Shown: positions 23,961 through 36,384 of the stretch, piece after piece
Numbering within the stretch: position 1 is the stretch's first letter
Layout: every line of letters starts with the position of its first letter
Origin: Cheiracanthium punctorium
Lineage: Eukaryota > Arthropoda > Arachnida > Araneae > Cheiracanthiidae
DNA: 64,000 bases
Assembly: GCA_038373885.1 (NCBI GenBank)
Contig: JAWZYV010001850.1
Coordinates: 331,726-395,725, forward strand
Reading direction: 5' to 3'
Position numbers and translations under genes: made by a program
The notes under the pieces: generated by a model
Databases searched by the model: none
Told to the model about the DNA's origin: nothing
What the model saw: only the letters and a program-made list of their open reading frames with translations

Positions 23961-25819
23961 GAACGAGGAGCCTATCTCTGCTCGCATCTAAAAAACAACT
24001 GGAATACTTCGACTAAAAGAAATTATGCTGTTACGGACAAACTGCTCAGCTTTCGTTTAAAAAAAAATCAAACGTCTACGATAATTTTTTGATCAGCTAA
24101 ACAATTAGTTAGTAAAACCCGTACGAAAATAATTTGAAACTTACGAATACAGAAGGAGGGATTTTTCGACTAGCTTCATGTGACATCAAAATTAAGAACC
24201 AGTGAAGGAATAACTTTCCAGGTTAATTACATATTTATAAGAATTTCACTTGCAATTTTAGCAACAGAAATTGCATGTTAGTGCTGAAAAGTTATATTGT
24301 TACCATACTTTTCATTAGAAAATTTTTTAAAAATGTTATAAACAACGAGTTCATTACAATTCTTTTAATCTTTTACTATTTTTTTTACTGTGTTCGGCTA
24401 TATGTTCAACTCTATTTTTTTAGCTGAATGTATCTTATTACGATTTCACTGATGACTATTTCTACAATTGTATTTCATTTCAAAGAATTTTAGTAATTGA
24501 AACGCAAATAGAACGTGAAAAAGTATAATTCCTTCAAATATTTTTATGCGCCGGGCTGGTTGAAATAACTTCTGTTAAATTCATTATGGAAATAACAGAC
24601 ATTCTTCTTCTGAAAAAGTACATTTTGTAGTTAAAGAAAAACCTGTTTTTTTTTTAACTGAATGAAAAAAATAGTATTGCCATTTAGAAAAATAATAACA
24701 TGAATAGTAACAGAAAATATCACAAACCCCAAAAAATATTTTTAACTACATAATAAAGAACGAATTTACCCTCTTAGTGTATGCTTCGTGTACAGCTGTT
24801 TTGAAGAAAGTCCAAATTTTTCTACAACATTTGCAGATTGCTTCCTCCCTAATTGCTTCGACCTAGTAAGAAAAATAGGATAAAATGAAACTGAAATCAT
24901 AGTTTTAATTTGATAACTAGTCTTTTCTAAAAATCTTTAAAACGTCATACGGGTATATGATTAATTTAATTAAAGTGCTCACTCCCAGAAGACTTACTGA
25001 ATTAATTAACCTCCATTAACCTATAATAAAAATCGATAACCTTCTATCTTCTGGAATAACATATCTCGTCATCACCGTGAAGCAAAAAAAAAAAAAAAAA
25101 TGATGGAGCAGTGATCTATTATTTAGTCACTGTCCGTAGCTAACTTTCGAAACATTTTGCTTCGCTGCACACTACAGGCTAACTGTTTGGCATGTGTCAG
25201 TGGCAGAACTAAATGAGTCATAATCATTAATTAATGTCAGTACTAAGAGTTTAACCTTTATTTAACATTTCTTCCCACAAAGTAATTTCACAAAGTGACG
25301 TTGAGCTAAAAAAGTAACTTTATCTTTGGAGGAAAGTTGTGAAGAAGTATATCTTAACTGAGAAAACAAATTAAGAATTTGACATATTTTGTAAATCTTT
25401 AAGAATATTATTTAATTTTATTGACTCAGGAAACGTTTACTAAATTATATTTAGAAAATGCTGACTGTAACCATAATAAGAACCCATAAGAACACGCATC
25501 CGTATGAATATTTTTAGATTAACCATTTGAGCGTCTTGGAAGTGGGCATACTATGTAAAGTTTTTTTCCACGGTATAATTTTAATGCAGTTTTAAAATTA
25601 AAATAATTGGAGAATTTTGATAGAAAAATTTGTAATGAGTTCAATAAGCTCCTAATATTAATTACATGCTTTCTAATTAAAACTTATTTTGCAATACCTG
25701 TGTGTTTTAATTAATAAAATTTGTTCGAGCATTGCAGTGAATTAAGCGAACGTAATTTTACGTTACAGCCTCTTGGATGGTTTTAATAAGAGAACATTTT
25801 TAAATGAATATTCATATTC
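23961..25819. other. AT-rich non-coding DNA
   Basis: No gene, repeat end or RNA gene is recognised. There is a poly-A run at 25084-25100. Confidence 0.55.
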
Positions 25820-25827
25820 CTATAGTG

Positions 25828-26111
25828 CAGGGGTTCCCAAATCGAGGCATCCTTAAGACAATAAGAATTTTCTCGTCATAAAATTTCTATGGTGTACTGT
25901 TGTTATATATATACAATGTATACTTTATATTTGTACATCTACGAAGAACAAATTAGAGAAGTAAAATAGTAAGAACATAAACATAATGAATGCAATGCTA
26001 ATTTAAAATTCCATTCAACAATTTTCAATGAGATCATGGTCAATCCGTGCCAACCCTTGCTTGTCTGTGCAGCATCCTGGGGTGCCGCAGCACACACTTT
26101 GGAAACTCCTA
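25828..26111. mobile_element. hAT-like MITE (284 bp)
   Basis: It starts CAGGGGTTCCCAAATCG. The right end, reverse-complemented, starts TAGGAGTTTCCAAAGTG (11 of the first 14 match). The flanking 8-mers CTATAGTG (25820-25827) and CTATGGTG (26112-26119) differ at one base, as expected of an 8-bp hAT target duplication. The subterminal CTGCGGCACCCCAGG is shared with the MITE nested in the Helitron. It has no coding capacity. Confidence 0.85.
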
Positions 26112-26119
26112 CTATGGTG

Positions 26120-27059
26120 TATACAAGATCCTAACAATTTTTCACCGAATTTATATATTTGAATGTACCGGGTGCATCAAAAGTTCGAGCAAACTTTAAA
26201 AAATCATTAAAAAAGAACAAATGATGATAAAAAAGAGCGGTTTGCAAGAATGACATCAGAAAGAGGTTTTTTAAGAACAAAAAAACAAATAAATAAATAA
26301 ATTCAACAAAATAAATGACCGATAGGTACCGCTGCTATGATTTATACAATTCATGTGTTAAATAAAACACTTAAATTCTCACGGACTCTTCAATCGATGC
26401 CAACATCATGCTTTCGTTACAGGATAAAGTGATTATCAAGCTCTTTTATAAGAACTAGAGTTCTGCCAGTGGTCAAAATTCGATCATAAAGCATTAAATT
26501 ATTTTAATTTGAGAGTGAATAAAGTTCTTCTGCCAAAGAGTATGTCTCAGGATTCCATATACAGTGGAACCTACTAAAGTGACCACCTCGGCTAAGGATC
26601 ATCTATCTAGAGTGACCATTTTTGTACAATATTGTATTGTATTGTATTGTATTGTATTGTATTGTATTTTGTACTGTAATATTGTAGCTTTACACCTTTA
26701 TTTGTAAAATTGAGGCTTTTAAAGCATTGGCGTGGTCACAAGGTTTAGAGGTAGCAGATTGCACCGAAAATCATTTTCTAATTACAAAATATTAGAAAAT
26801 AAAGTGTATGAAAAGAACTGTTTTTCGAATTGTCTTCCATATGCTTTCTGAAATATTTTAATCGCTACAAATCCAGCATCAGCAATCTATTCGTATTTGT
26901 TTTCGCATTTTTTAGAAAAAATAACAAAAGCAGCAACGCAGACATCAATAGCACGTCACTGTGCGACAATTTGTGAGAGTGGGGATTTTCCTTGACGATG
27001 ATAAGTCACTCAGTGAATTTTGGCATCATATTTCACAAGGTGATTGTTACTACGTGACA
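26120..27059. other. Non-coding DNA with a lone pogo-like end and a microsatellite
   Basis: At 26562, after TA, CAGTGGAACCTACTAAAGTG resembles the terminal repeat of pogo/Tigger-type elements, but I find no matching opposite end. A pentanucleotide microsatellite follows at 26631-26666. No gene is seen. Confidence 0.4.
26631..26666 (+). repeat. (ATTGT)n microsatellite
   Basis: Seven ATTGT units in a row, directly downstream of the pogo-like end. Confidence 0.95.
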
Positions 27060-27061
27060 TA

Positions 27062-27978
27062 GGGGAACGTGACCCATAATGATCCTAGTGGACCCAACAA
27101 TCCACATGTTTTGTTTTAGACAGGCAGCGCTATCTACTAGGTAACGCATAAATTAGTTGTGCCAAGTCAAGAAGAAGCAATAGCGATATTTAAGTGATCA
27201 GTGTATTACGTATCTGAGTGAAATTCTTCAAGAAACTGAATTTTATCATATCTCTTATAAGGTACGCGCAATAAATTTTCCAATTTATATAGAAATACAG
27301 TCTTTAATGTATAGAAATATGAATTGGTTTACTGAATAGAATATGTTTTTAGATGTGAATTACACTTGTTTAGTTTGTTATGTTTCTCGGTGTGTTCCAG
27401 TAATATGACTGAAAGTGGGCAACCATACTGCCGGATAAAGTGATCCATAAACTGAAGAAACTCCAGTACCGTGTCCTAGTCATCATGGCAGCCCTTCAAC
27501 CGTCCTCAAAATGCGTGACTCCCCATTACATTATTTATTTCTACGTTTATTGTAGACCACAACTTTTAAATTGAAATATTCCATTTTATTGCTTGTGACA
27601 CTTTTTTTAATTTTAGAACTTTCATAAAATAAATTAATTATTCATGCTATATGATTGCAAAACTTATTTTATTTCACTATGTATGGTCAAAATTACTTTT
27701 ACATATTTTGTTTTGCCGATAAATAACAATTTATAATTATTTTCAAATGAAAGATAATTCTGCTCTTAGGTGGGTGTAAAATGATCTTTTGGACTCTTTT
27801 TCAAAATTCTGTTTTTTATTTTCCTTTACTCAATTTGGGTTTAAAATATTATTAAAGTATCTTTATGGTGCAAAATACAGAGTAAAGTATTGTGGCAAAG
27901 GACAAAAGTTTTATTTAACATTTATGTTATTGTATGCAAGTTTTACCCAAAAGGGAATGATTTTGGGCTACCTTCCCC
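27062..27978. mobile_element. Putative TA-flanked inverted-repeat element (917 bp)
   Basis: The left end GGGGAACGTGACCCATAATG and the reverse complement of the right end GGGGAAGGTAGCCCAAAATC match over about 25-40 bp. TA lies on each side (27060-27061, 27979-27980). The interior is AT-rich and its only frame (27789-27995) has no transposase motif. A Tc1/mariner-type non-autonomous element is my best guess. Confidence 0.45.
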
Positions 27979-27980
27979 TA

Positions 27981-30014
27981 CATAGAGGTCACTGAGACCT
28001 CAAAGTGAGATTATGTGTGCCATTAGGGAAATACTTGAACTCCGTGAATCTCAGTTATAAAAACAAGCTCATGAGACCACAATACCCCTATGATGTCAAC
28101 TTAGATCAAACTTTGCTCACTTTCCAATGTTTACCACACTAACTGTAATAACATTAGCATTGTCCGTGCTAATACCACGCCAATAATAATTTTTCCAGCT
28201 AGAAGATATAAAATAAATGAATCCACCTTCAAATTTTTAGCAAGTACCCTACCGTCAGTGTGCTTAATCGATGTAGGAGCCACTCTCAGCTTTAAATGCT
28301 ATTTAAAGTATTACACTATGCTTATTCTACAATCTTACACTAAGTATTTACATTTCGATGGCAAGAATAAAACCGTCCAGTTTCCGACAGAATTGCAAGA
28401 ACTTGATAAATGATTAGCAATCGAGGATCATCATATTTCACTGCTGAAGCTAGGGATATTAGTATTAAATTATTTATTTCAATGAAACTATTAACCAGGA
28501 GCTATAATTGCATCAATTTTCTCAAACTTACATAATTGTAATCAAATACGACTCTAGCACTAAAGATGTTTTAGATAAATTAATGAAATGCAAATATATG
28601 AAGCAGATTTTCTCAGGAAATATTCTATAAAACAGTTACGTAGAACCATTTAATATAATATGATGATTACATTACATAGTCAATATTAATGTTTTCTGAA
28701 ATTTAAGAATAAATAATTTTAAAAAACTTTTATACCTGCAATATTAAAATAGTAGCAACAAAAATTTCTTGAGTTGTGTTTCACCTTATGCATTTAGGTG
28801 GCTCACAATAAAAGAGACGAATAAAATATTCTATTGAAGAAAAATTCATTTTAGTATAAAATCAAGCCTTTAAATTAATCAAGAGTGCTGACTCAATTAT
28901 GAAAGAGTTTATATACTTTTATAAAAATTATTTATCTCTTTTATTCAGTGAATAATATCAAATACATTATTTGTATTAAAATGTTTTAAAGAAAGAAGAA
29001 TAAAAACATACTAAAAATTTGTGAAAAATAAAAAAAATAGTAATATTTTATATAGCTTCTACTAATTGTAGTCATAATGGAGTTTTATTTCAGTACTTGA
29101 GAAACTTGAAGTAAACTTTTTGTCATTTAAAAATCAATTTAAAATTTTTCCTACATTTAAAGAACTTGCTGAAATTCTGGCTGTTATGAAATTTCCTTTT
29201 TTTAATAATATTTCTTGATTTTATAAATTCCCTCTAGAGAAATAATATTTTTTCTTAACGTGATACATTTTAGATATAATGTTGCATTTTTGATGTACGT
29301 TCGAAAAAAGAAGCTTTTTTTGGAAATGTTCATTATCATTTTTTCCGAAATTTTAAGCTTTTTTTGCTGGTAACATTTGCAATGAATGTGTTTTGATGGC
29401 AGTAAACTGAATAATGAAAAATCTTAATTAAATATTTAAATAAAGAATAGTTCGTTTGAAAAACATTTTTGGATACTGGAACAGCACATATACGCTAATA
29501 AAAACGTTAAACACTTCGGTTAAAAAAACTGTGAGTTAAAAATGCGGTTAATTCTTTTTAATTATGAAACATCATGTTTTCATGCGAAACAGCAACATCT
29601 CTTATAATGTGATTTAACAGGTTTGTCATTTAGCTAGACGCTTCTGTCATTAAAAATTATGCTTCCAAATGAATTCCAGCCATTATCAAGATGAGATCTT
29701 GATAGTGGCTGGAATTCTATAACTCGACAGCGATATAGAAATCAGATTCTTTATATGCAAGGGATATAGTTAGCTCAATTTTCTCACAAATATTTAACCA
29801 TGGAATTAATTGTATGTACGCAAGACTTTAAGGATGGCGATCGAATTGGAGTCGACTACTTCTTAACCAATTTGTGTTACAGCGAATGTATTATTCTAAC
29901 CCAGGATCAAAAGCCTCTGGTTCGTGAAGGCTTTAATGTAGTTTTTTTTTAGCCAAGAAAAGAAAGAAAAAGAAAGTAAGAAAAAAGAAAAAAATATATG
30001 CATGGCGAGCCTTC
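27981..30014. other. AT-rich non-coding DNA
   Basis: No gene is recognised. It contains the 47-bp hairpin at 29671-29717 and a purine-rich stretch at 29950-29998. Confidence 0.5.
29671..29717. repeat. Near-perfect 47-bp hairpin
   Basis: GAATTCCAGCCATTATCAAG-AT pairs with its reverse complement across a 3-nt GAG loop. The stem is 22 bp with a single T/C difference. It stands alone in AT-rich DNA. The loop is too short for an ordinary miRNA precursor. Confidence 0.9.
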
Positions 30015-30985
30015 GCCCACCATGCATTCTTTATTACTGAGGCTCGAATTATCCTCTTCAGACCCGCAGAAATGTCACGTCTCAAATTAAAGATTCTCAT
30101 TTTGTTTTTAAAAAACCTATCACACTAAACGACAAGTGGAAATCGTATTCTCAAATAATTTTAAGAATAAAATCCAAATTCCTAATCTCTGTTTCAGTAA
30201 TAATGAATTGTTTATCGCCCATAAACGAAGGTTGTTATAAACTTCTGGAAAGATAATGCCCAACAAGCACTTTTCAGCTACACAATTTTTTGAAGAACCA
30301 AACAGAATTCATAAATACGACTTAGAAAATTTTAACCATGCCCACCATGCATTCTTTATTACTGAGGCCCGAATTATCCTCTTCAGACCCGCAGAAATGT
30401 CACGTCTCAAATTAAAGATTCTCATTTTGTTTTTAAAAAACCTATCACACTAAACGACAAGTGGAAATCGTATTCTCAAATAATTTTAAGAATAAAATCC
30501 AAATTCCTAATCTCTGTTTCAGTAATAATGAATTGTTTATCGCCCATAAACGAAGGTTGTTATAAACTTCTGGAAAGATAATGCCCAACAAGCACTTTTC
30601 AGCTACACAATTTTTTGAAGAACCAAACAGAATTCATAAATACGACTTAGAAAATTTTAACCATGCCCACCATGCATTCTTTATTACTGAGGCCCGAATT
30701 ATCCTCTTCAGACCCGCAGAAATGTCACGTCTCAAATTAAAGATTCTCATTTTGTTTTTAAAAAACCTATCACACTAAACGACAAGTGGAAATCGTATTC
30801 TCAAATAATTTTAAGAACAAAATCCAAATTCCTAATCTCTGTTTCAGTAATAATGAATTGTTTATCGCCCATAAACGAAGGTTGTTATAAACTTCTGGAA
30901 AGTTAATGCCCAACAAGCACTTTTCAGCTACACAATTTTTTGAAGAACTAAACAGAATTCATAAATACGACTTAGAAAATTTTAA
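30015..30985 (+). repeat. Tandem array, three 325-bp units
   Basis: Units begin at 30015, 30340 and 30665 with GCCCACCATGCATTC and differ by only a few bases. The third ends at about 30985, after which the sequence diverges. Each unit holds an ATG frame starting ATGCCCAACAAGCAC. In the first two this gives an identical 65-residue product (30256-30453, 30581-30778) that runs across the unit boundary. In the third (30906-31241) it runs on into unique sequence. The peptide has no known domain. High identity of both frame and surroundings points to recent duplication of non-coding DNA rather than selection on a protein. Confidence 0.9.
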
Positions 30986-31644
30986 AAACATTCAAATATT
31001 ATTTCGTGTAACGGTAAGCAAAAGTAAATTAACGACAAACAAAAATGAAATGTGTACGTCAGTATGCCAAGTTTTCACCTTCACATGGGATAAAATCATT
31101 TCACTCAAAACTAAAGCATCCATTCATATGTACGTCAGTTCAGAACTACAAAAAATCTTAAAGGATTGTTGTAACAGTGGAAACCCAAAGGTCTACATAT
31201 GTGCACTAGAGGTGAGTTCGAGCTCATTTTTAAAGCCTTAGCCGGAGAATTTTTTATTCGAGCCTGCCGGAGCCCAAGCCCGAAATATCAGTTAATAGAT
31301 AAATAAAAGTGAATTGCTTCATTGATAGAATATCACAAATTTTGAGGTTTGTGCAAATTAAAGACAAATATAATAACAAACCTTTAATGTATTTTGTTAT
31401 TCTTCATATTCAAGTTTATCAAATTATAATAATAATTAGTTTATTTCCCCCATGAATCACTTTTTAAAATCTGTTTACTGGGAGTATGTTGAATAAAGAA
31501 GGAATTTCTCAAGAGCACTAGTTCGCCCGAGCCCGAACACAATCGGGAATTTAAGAGCCCGACACCGTCTCCGGTGCGCATTAGAGATGAGCCCGTCTCA
31601 CCTCTGGGACGAAGAGTTTAAGCACTATTTTATTATAGGGCAAC
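30986..31644. other. Unique DNA after the tandem array
   Basis: The frame starting in the last array unit stays open to 31241. CTAGAGGTGAGT at 31206-31217 resembles a 5' splice site, but there is no further support for an exon. Near-matching blocks GCACTAGAGGTGAG (31202) and GCATTAGAGATGAG (31578) flank about 370 bp rich in GAGCCCGA motifs, which could be an old insertion. Confidence 0.3.
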
Positions 31645-31785
31645 CTGTAGGCGAACAACTTTACGACCCGTGAAGGGACGGACAAGACAAGCCCGACGGC
31701 AAGTCCATGGACGAAGGCAAGGCCAAGCCGGAATCAAACCCGGATCTAAAGTATGACGGAATGGTTCTATAGACACTACATATTG
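31645..31785 (-). mobile_element. SINE-like element, family 2, copy b
   Basis: On the minus strand, AGTGTCTATAGAACCATTCC (31759-31776 region) is followed by TCCGGGTTTGATTCCGG, a B-box-like block. The same order of blocks, AGTGACTAAAGAACCATTC and TCCGGGTTCGATT, occurs on the plus strand at 55725. The body downstream is GC-rich (GGCTTGGCCTTGCC). The ends are approximate. Confidence 0.5.
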
Positions 31786-34735
31786 TTTTTTTAAATCCTA
31801 ATTACTAGCATTCAGTAAACAATTTTGATTTTCTTCCCTTAAAAATTTAAAAGAATTTTATGGTAATATGAATGAAATACTCAAGAAAATAACTATTTTT
31901 TAAGTTGTCAGCTAAAAGCAGTCACAATGTAATATATTGCAGTGCTTAAAGAAGCTTTCAGAACTTCTCATTTGAAAAGAATTTTAGAAATCAAGTAAAA
32001 ACTTTTAGATTAACTTTCGATGGTAAAGAATGTTTGCAAATTTTGTTGCTAGTAAAGAAAGCATTTTCTTTTTTGAATAAAGTTCCTTGAACTTGTAAAT
32101 GCACCATAATTACGTTTTTATTTTCATATCCTTGATACATTGTAACTATTACGATGCATTTTTAATATATAAAGAAAATGTAAAAATGTCTGAATAAGGA
32201 TCTCCACTTTATTTGGAAAATTTCTTGCTTTCATGGGAATGTGTGCTTTTCAGAAAATATGTAAAATAGAAAGTTTTGATGGCATAAAGTACTTAATCTT
32301 TACTGATGAAACATTTTATTCTACTTAAACTAAATAAGATGCATTAATCTCATAAATTTGTTAAAATCAGGGAAATGCGATATCTAAATATTGCATGCAC
32401 TTAAAAGCAAAATCATGATACTGTTACAATAAATAAGTGAATGAAATAAACTTCTTCGGAGATTAAGTGAAAAAAAGCAAACTGATAAAATGATATTAGG
32501 TAGTGTAGTAAATTGCTGCCCTTTAAATTAAAAAAAATACAAAATCTTTTAAATTTCTGATAGTTTCGGAAATATACATAAAAGTACTCAGTATTTATAT
32601 CATTTTTGTTTCGAATCAAGTAAAACGGGAAAACTGTATTAAATTTTAATGTTTCTAAATGTTTCTCTATATTATTTTTTTCCTTCCAAATTTTTACTAT
32701 CTTATCGCTTCTTATGTCGATACAGTTAAAAATTATTTCCAAATTTCAAAACTAACTTCCTTTGAATGTCCGATAAAGCTGAAACTTTGCATGGACGTAA
32801 CGAATGTAATTCAGTAATAGAGATATTTGCAATTCATCAATCTGATTTTGAAAATTAAATTTTCAAGAAACATTTAGTTTTTCTTCACTTTCTCAGTATC
32901 TGTGGATCTGGAAATGTGTGTTTATGAAAGTCACTGCTTCAATTACAAGTTTACTAATTAGAATACACGAGACAAAAAACAATGTTTCATACATAAAACC
33001 AGAAAATATAAAATCTTTAAGAACACTGGAAGAACTAAAAAAAATTTTATGAAAGTATTTTAAAAGAAAAAAAAATGTTATTTGGGGAGTAGTTTTCAAA
33101 AAGTTCTTTAAACACGATGATTTAAAGAAGACATATGCGAAAGTTATTTAATAATAATCATGACATGCAACTTCGGCTAAAGGAGTTTTATTCTGGCTCT
33201 TGTGAAAGCTTCCAAAGGAAAACTCCCACACATTCTAAAAGTATTCCAATTTTAAATATTTCCTTGTACTACAGCACCTACTAGAGCTTTGGTTCTTATA
33301 ACACAGCATTTTCTTTTCCAACAATATTTCTTGAATTTACAAAAATTCTGCAGAAACTTTTATTTCTTTCTCCTGACCTTGATACATTGTAGCTATTACT
33401 CTGGAATTTTGAAGCCTAGAAGGAATAAAAATGCCTTGCGAGGAAATTTGCCGTTACTTAAATTTTTCAAGAGGTTTTTCTCGAAACAAATTGTTAAAAG
33501 TATATTTTTACAGGAAGATATTGCATGAAATGTTCTCATAGTATTAAAAAAGCTGTTTTTTAATATTATAATGGAGATGAAGTGTTTATAATCGAAGTTA
33601 TTTAATGTTATTTTTAAAGTATAATTAACACTGATAAACAATAAAACACACTTTTAATGCACACTCAAAGATCATTTAATGTATAGTATGTTTTGTAATT
33701 AGTTAATTTAAAATTTAAATTAGCACGTCTTGAAAAATATTTGAAAACGGATAGGATACTTTGCAAGTAATTAGATGATAGCTCTCGCAAACTAATTGAT
33801 TGAAAATTGCGTGGGACTTCGTTAAAATGGGAAAGAAATATTTATATATTGTTTAGCACGATTTAAATAGTATGAAAGGTAATTTTTATGCATACCGGAA
33901 TTAAAGTCCTTTGTCGAAGAAATTGCACATGATCATATTCATCGTCAATCCTATATTAAATATATATAACGCACAATAAAAGTTATTAAAATGAAAACAA
34001 AAACACAAAAATTCTTGATTTAAAGAAACAGCTTAGATTATTTGGCACAAATAGGACCTTTTTATTCTCTGGGGACCTGTGCAATTTACGCATTATCATA
34101 AACAATAATCATTTCACATTATGGTTGCCCTTAAGGAAGTTCTCCTTTTATACTTAATTCATGCATAGTTTTACAAGATTGGCGTTTTCAGCATCGCAAT
34201 TCATTTCATCTCGCCGTGGTGGAAAATATACAAGCGGAACCTATTTATATATTCATGTATACAGTAAAACGATATGTTGTAAATCCTTCATGGTTCTGTC
34301 TCCTAAAAACATGAAACTGTGTATTCTCGAGGGACTATTTAGAATTGCTTTAATTGTGGCAGAACGTCGGTGTTGCAAAGTTCACAAATTTCACACACTT
34401 TTTAAAATTTTTCACGTAACTGCTTAACTGCCATAAAAGATATTCTAGTTGATCAAGGGAGCTAATCTGGATATTTCTCACAGTAGTTTTCACGGTGTAA
34501 TATTTAAACTTACAACGACACTGGAAAAAATTTTGCTTTATATAGGATCGGTATGGAGGAAGGCAATCCAACGTTGAAATAAAATTGTACTCGCAATATG
34601 CATATGTTTGGAAAGATATATGACTACGGCATTTTTAAATGCCCAAAATAGAAAAAGTAAATAGAAAATTTTTAATATATTGCGCTTTGAAAAGAACTTT
34701 GTAACATTTTGAGCTGCGTTAAAACATTTCAATTT
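31786..34735. other. AT-rich non-coding DNA
   Basis: No gene is recognised. A block containing CCTTGATACATTGTAACTATTAC at about 32130 recurs as CCTTGATACATTGTAGCTATTAC at about 33377, with weaker similarity on both sides, so an old dispersed repeat pair is likely. The frames 32413-32742 (minus, 109 codons) and 34161-34427 lack recognisable features. Confidence 0.45.
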
Positions 34736-35375
34736 TTAACCCTTTAACGCGCAGTGTTCCTGCTCTGGGATCACCAAACTCTGAAGTTTTGACAGTTGCC
34801 AGTCACGAAGAATAGATTGGATTTCTATAAAAATAGTTGCGGGTGATATAGCTCCACCAGAATCCTTTACTTTTTAGCACTCATTTCCCGTAAAAAAAAT
34901 GGTCACTTATTTTTAACAGCACTGGCGTTTGCTAGAAAATGGAAGAATTCCAAAACAGCTGGATCGATTGCCCAGTGCTGAAAAAAGGGCAGCCAGCACG
35001 ACGACAGTTTTTGACGACAGAGCACAGCCAGCTGTCGTCAAAAAGGGTCTCTAGATCTGTGGCACGCGATGGATCGTCCGCCATCTTGCTGGTAGTTAAG
35101 TCGAGCGATGGCAACGACTGTCATTTTTACTTCCTTGTACGTAGTATAAGGAAGTAATGTGATCCCGAAAAATTTTGGAGGCCAAATTTCGACAAAAAAA
35201 CCGATTTTGACTACCTCTAAATTTAATTTTAAGAATTTTTTCGATGCATCTCATCGTAGGCTAGCATGCACGATCATATTAAAGCGTCTGCAACTCATTT
35301 TGACCAGCGGCGAGTCTATTGTGGTCAGTTTTTCCATGCCGTTTGTACGTACGTACGTACGTACGTATGTATGTA

Positions 35376-35895
35376 ACTCGCATATCTCAAAAACTATTGG
35401 TCGTAGAATGTTGAGATTTGATATTTAGTATTGTTCTATGATCTAGTTGTGCACCTCCCCTTTTGGTCGCAATCGAATGTATAGTTTATGTACAGGACCG
35501 CCCAAAATATTCGAAATACATTACGCTCTATGGGCCGAAATTCATTAAACTCGCCAAACTCAAAAACTATTAGGCGTAGAATGTCGAAACTTCATATTTT
35601 GGATAGATGTAACATCTAGTTGTGTACCTCCCCTATTGGTTCCGTTCGACTGGATAGTTTATCTACAGGACCGCCCAAAACATTCGAAATACATTACGCT
35701 CAATGGGCCGAAATTCATTAAACTCGCATATCTCAAAAACTATTAGGCGTAGAATGTTGAAACTTTATATTTAGGATTGTTGTAACATCTAGTTGTGCAC
35801 CTCCCTTTTCGGTTCCATTCGACTGGATAGTTTATCTACAGAACCGCCTAAAAGATTCGAAATACATTACGCTCTATGGGCCGACATTCATCAAA
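35376..35895 (+). repeat. 173-bp tandem monomers (three)
   Basis: Units begin at 35376, 35549 and 35722 with ACTCG-(CATAT or similar)-CTCAAAAACTATT. They share TAACATCTAGTTGTG, TCCATTCGACTGGATAG, TACAGGACCGCCCAAAA and ATACATTACGCTC-ATGGGCCG. A fourth, degenerate copy lies at about 36202-36350. Confidence 0.9.
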
Positions 35896-36153
35896 GCGTT
35901 TTTTAGAGGTTTTGGGCTATTTCAAACGATTCAGAAGTGATATATGCTGTAAAGAGTTAGAAAATGAATTTATCCATTAAAAAAAGTGTCTTTATCATTT
36001 ACAGTTCTGCTACAGGAACACTCAAAAGATTTTCAATACATTACGGTCAATGGCAATTTTAGGGGCATTCATCCATTTCAAGCACAATACCGTCGTACAA
36101 CATAAGTTAGGTAATGGTCGGACCACGGTCACGTGCCTCCCTCAAGAACTATG

Positions 36154-36183
36154 CCAAAAGTCGCCAAGCTTGGCGACTTTTGG
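36154..36183. repeat. 30-bp perfect palindrome (unit 1)
   Basis: The left half CCAAAAGTCGCCAAG is followed directly by its reverse complement, centred on AAGCTT, with no loop. It lies within the unclassified element. Confidence 0.95.
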
Positions 36184-36384
36184 TGTACGTGTGTGCATAT
36201 TTAACTCTCAAATCTCAAAAACTATTATGAAATTTCATATGTAATTTTGTTGTAACATCTAGTTGTGCATCTCGATTTTTGGTTCCAATCTACTGGAGTT
36301 TCTTTACAGGACCACCAAAAATAATTTCAGTACTTTAATGTCTATGGACATCTTCAATATAATACAATTGTAGTCAGCCATTGT

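Noticed and set aside
26562..26590. Complete pogo/Tigger-type element
   Set aside because: Only one end-like sequence is present and no partner end or transposase was found downstream.
30015..30985. CRISPR-like repeat array
   Set aside because: Units are 325 bp and directly abutting, without short repeats and unique spacers, in an evidently animal genome.
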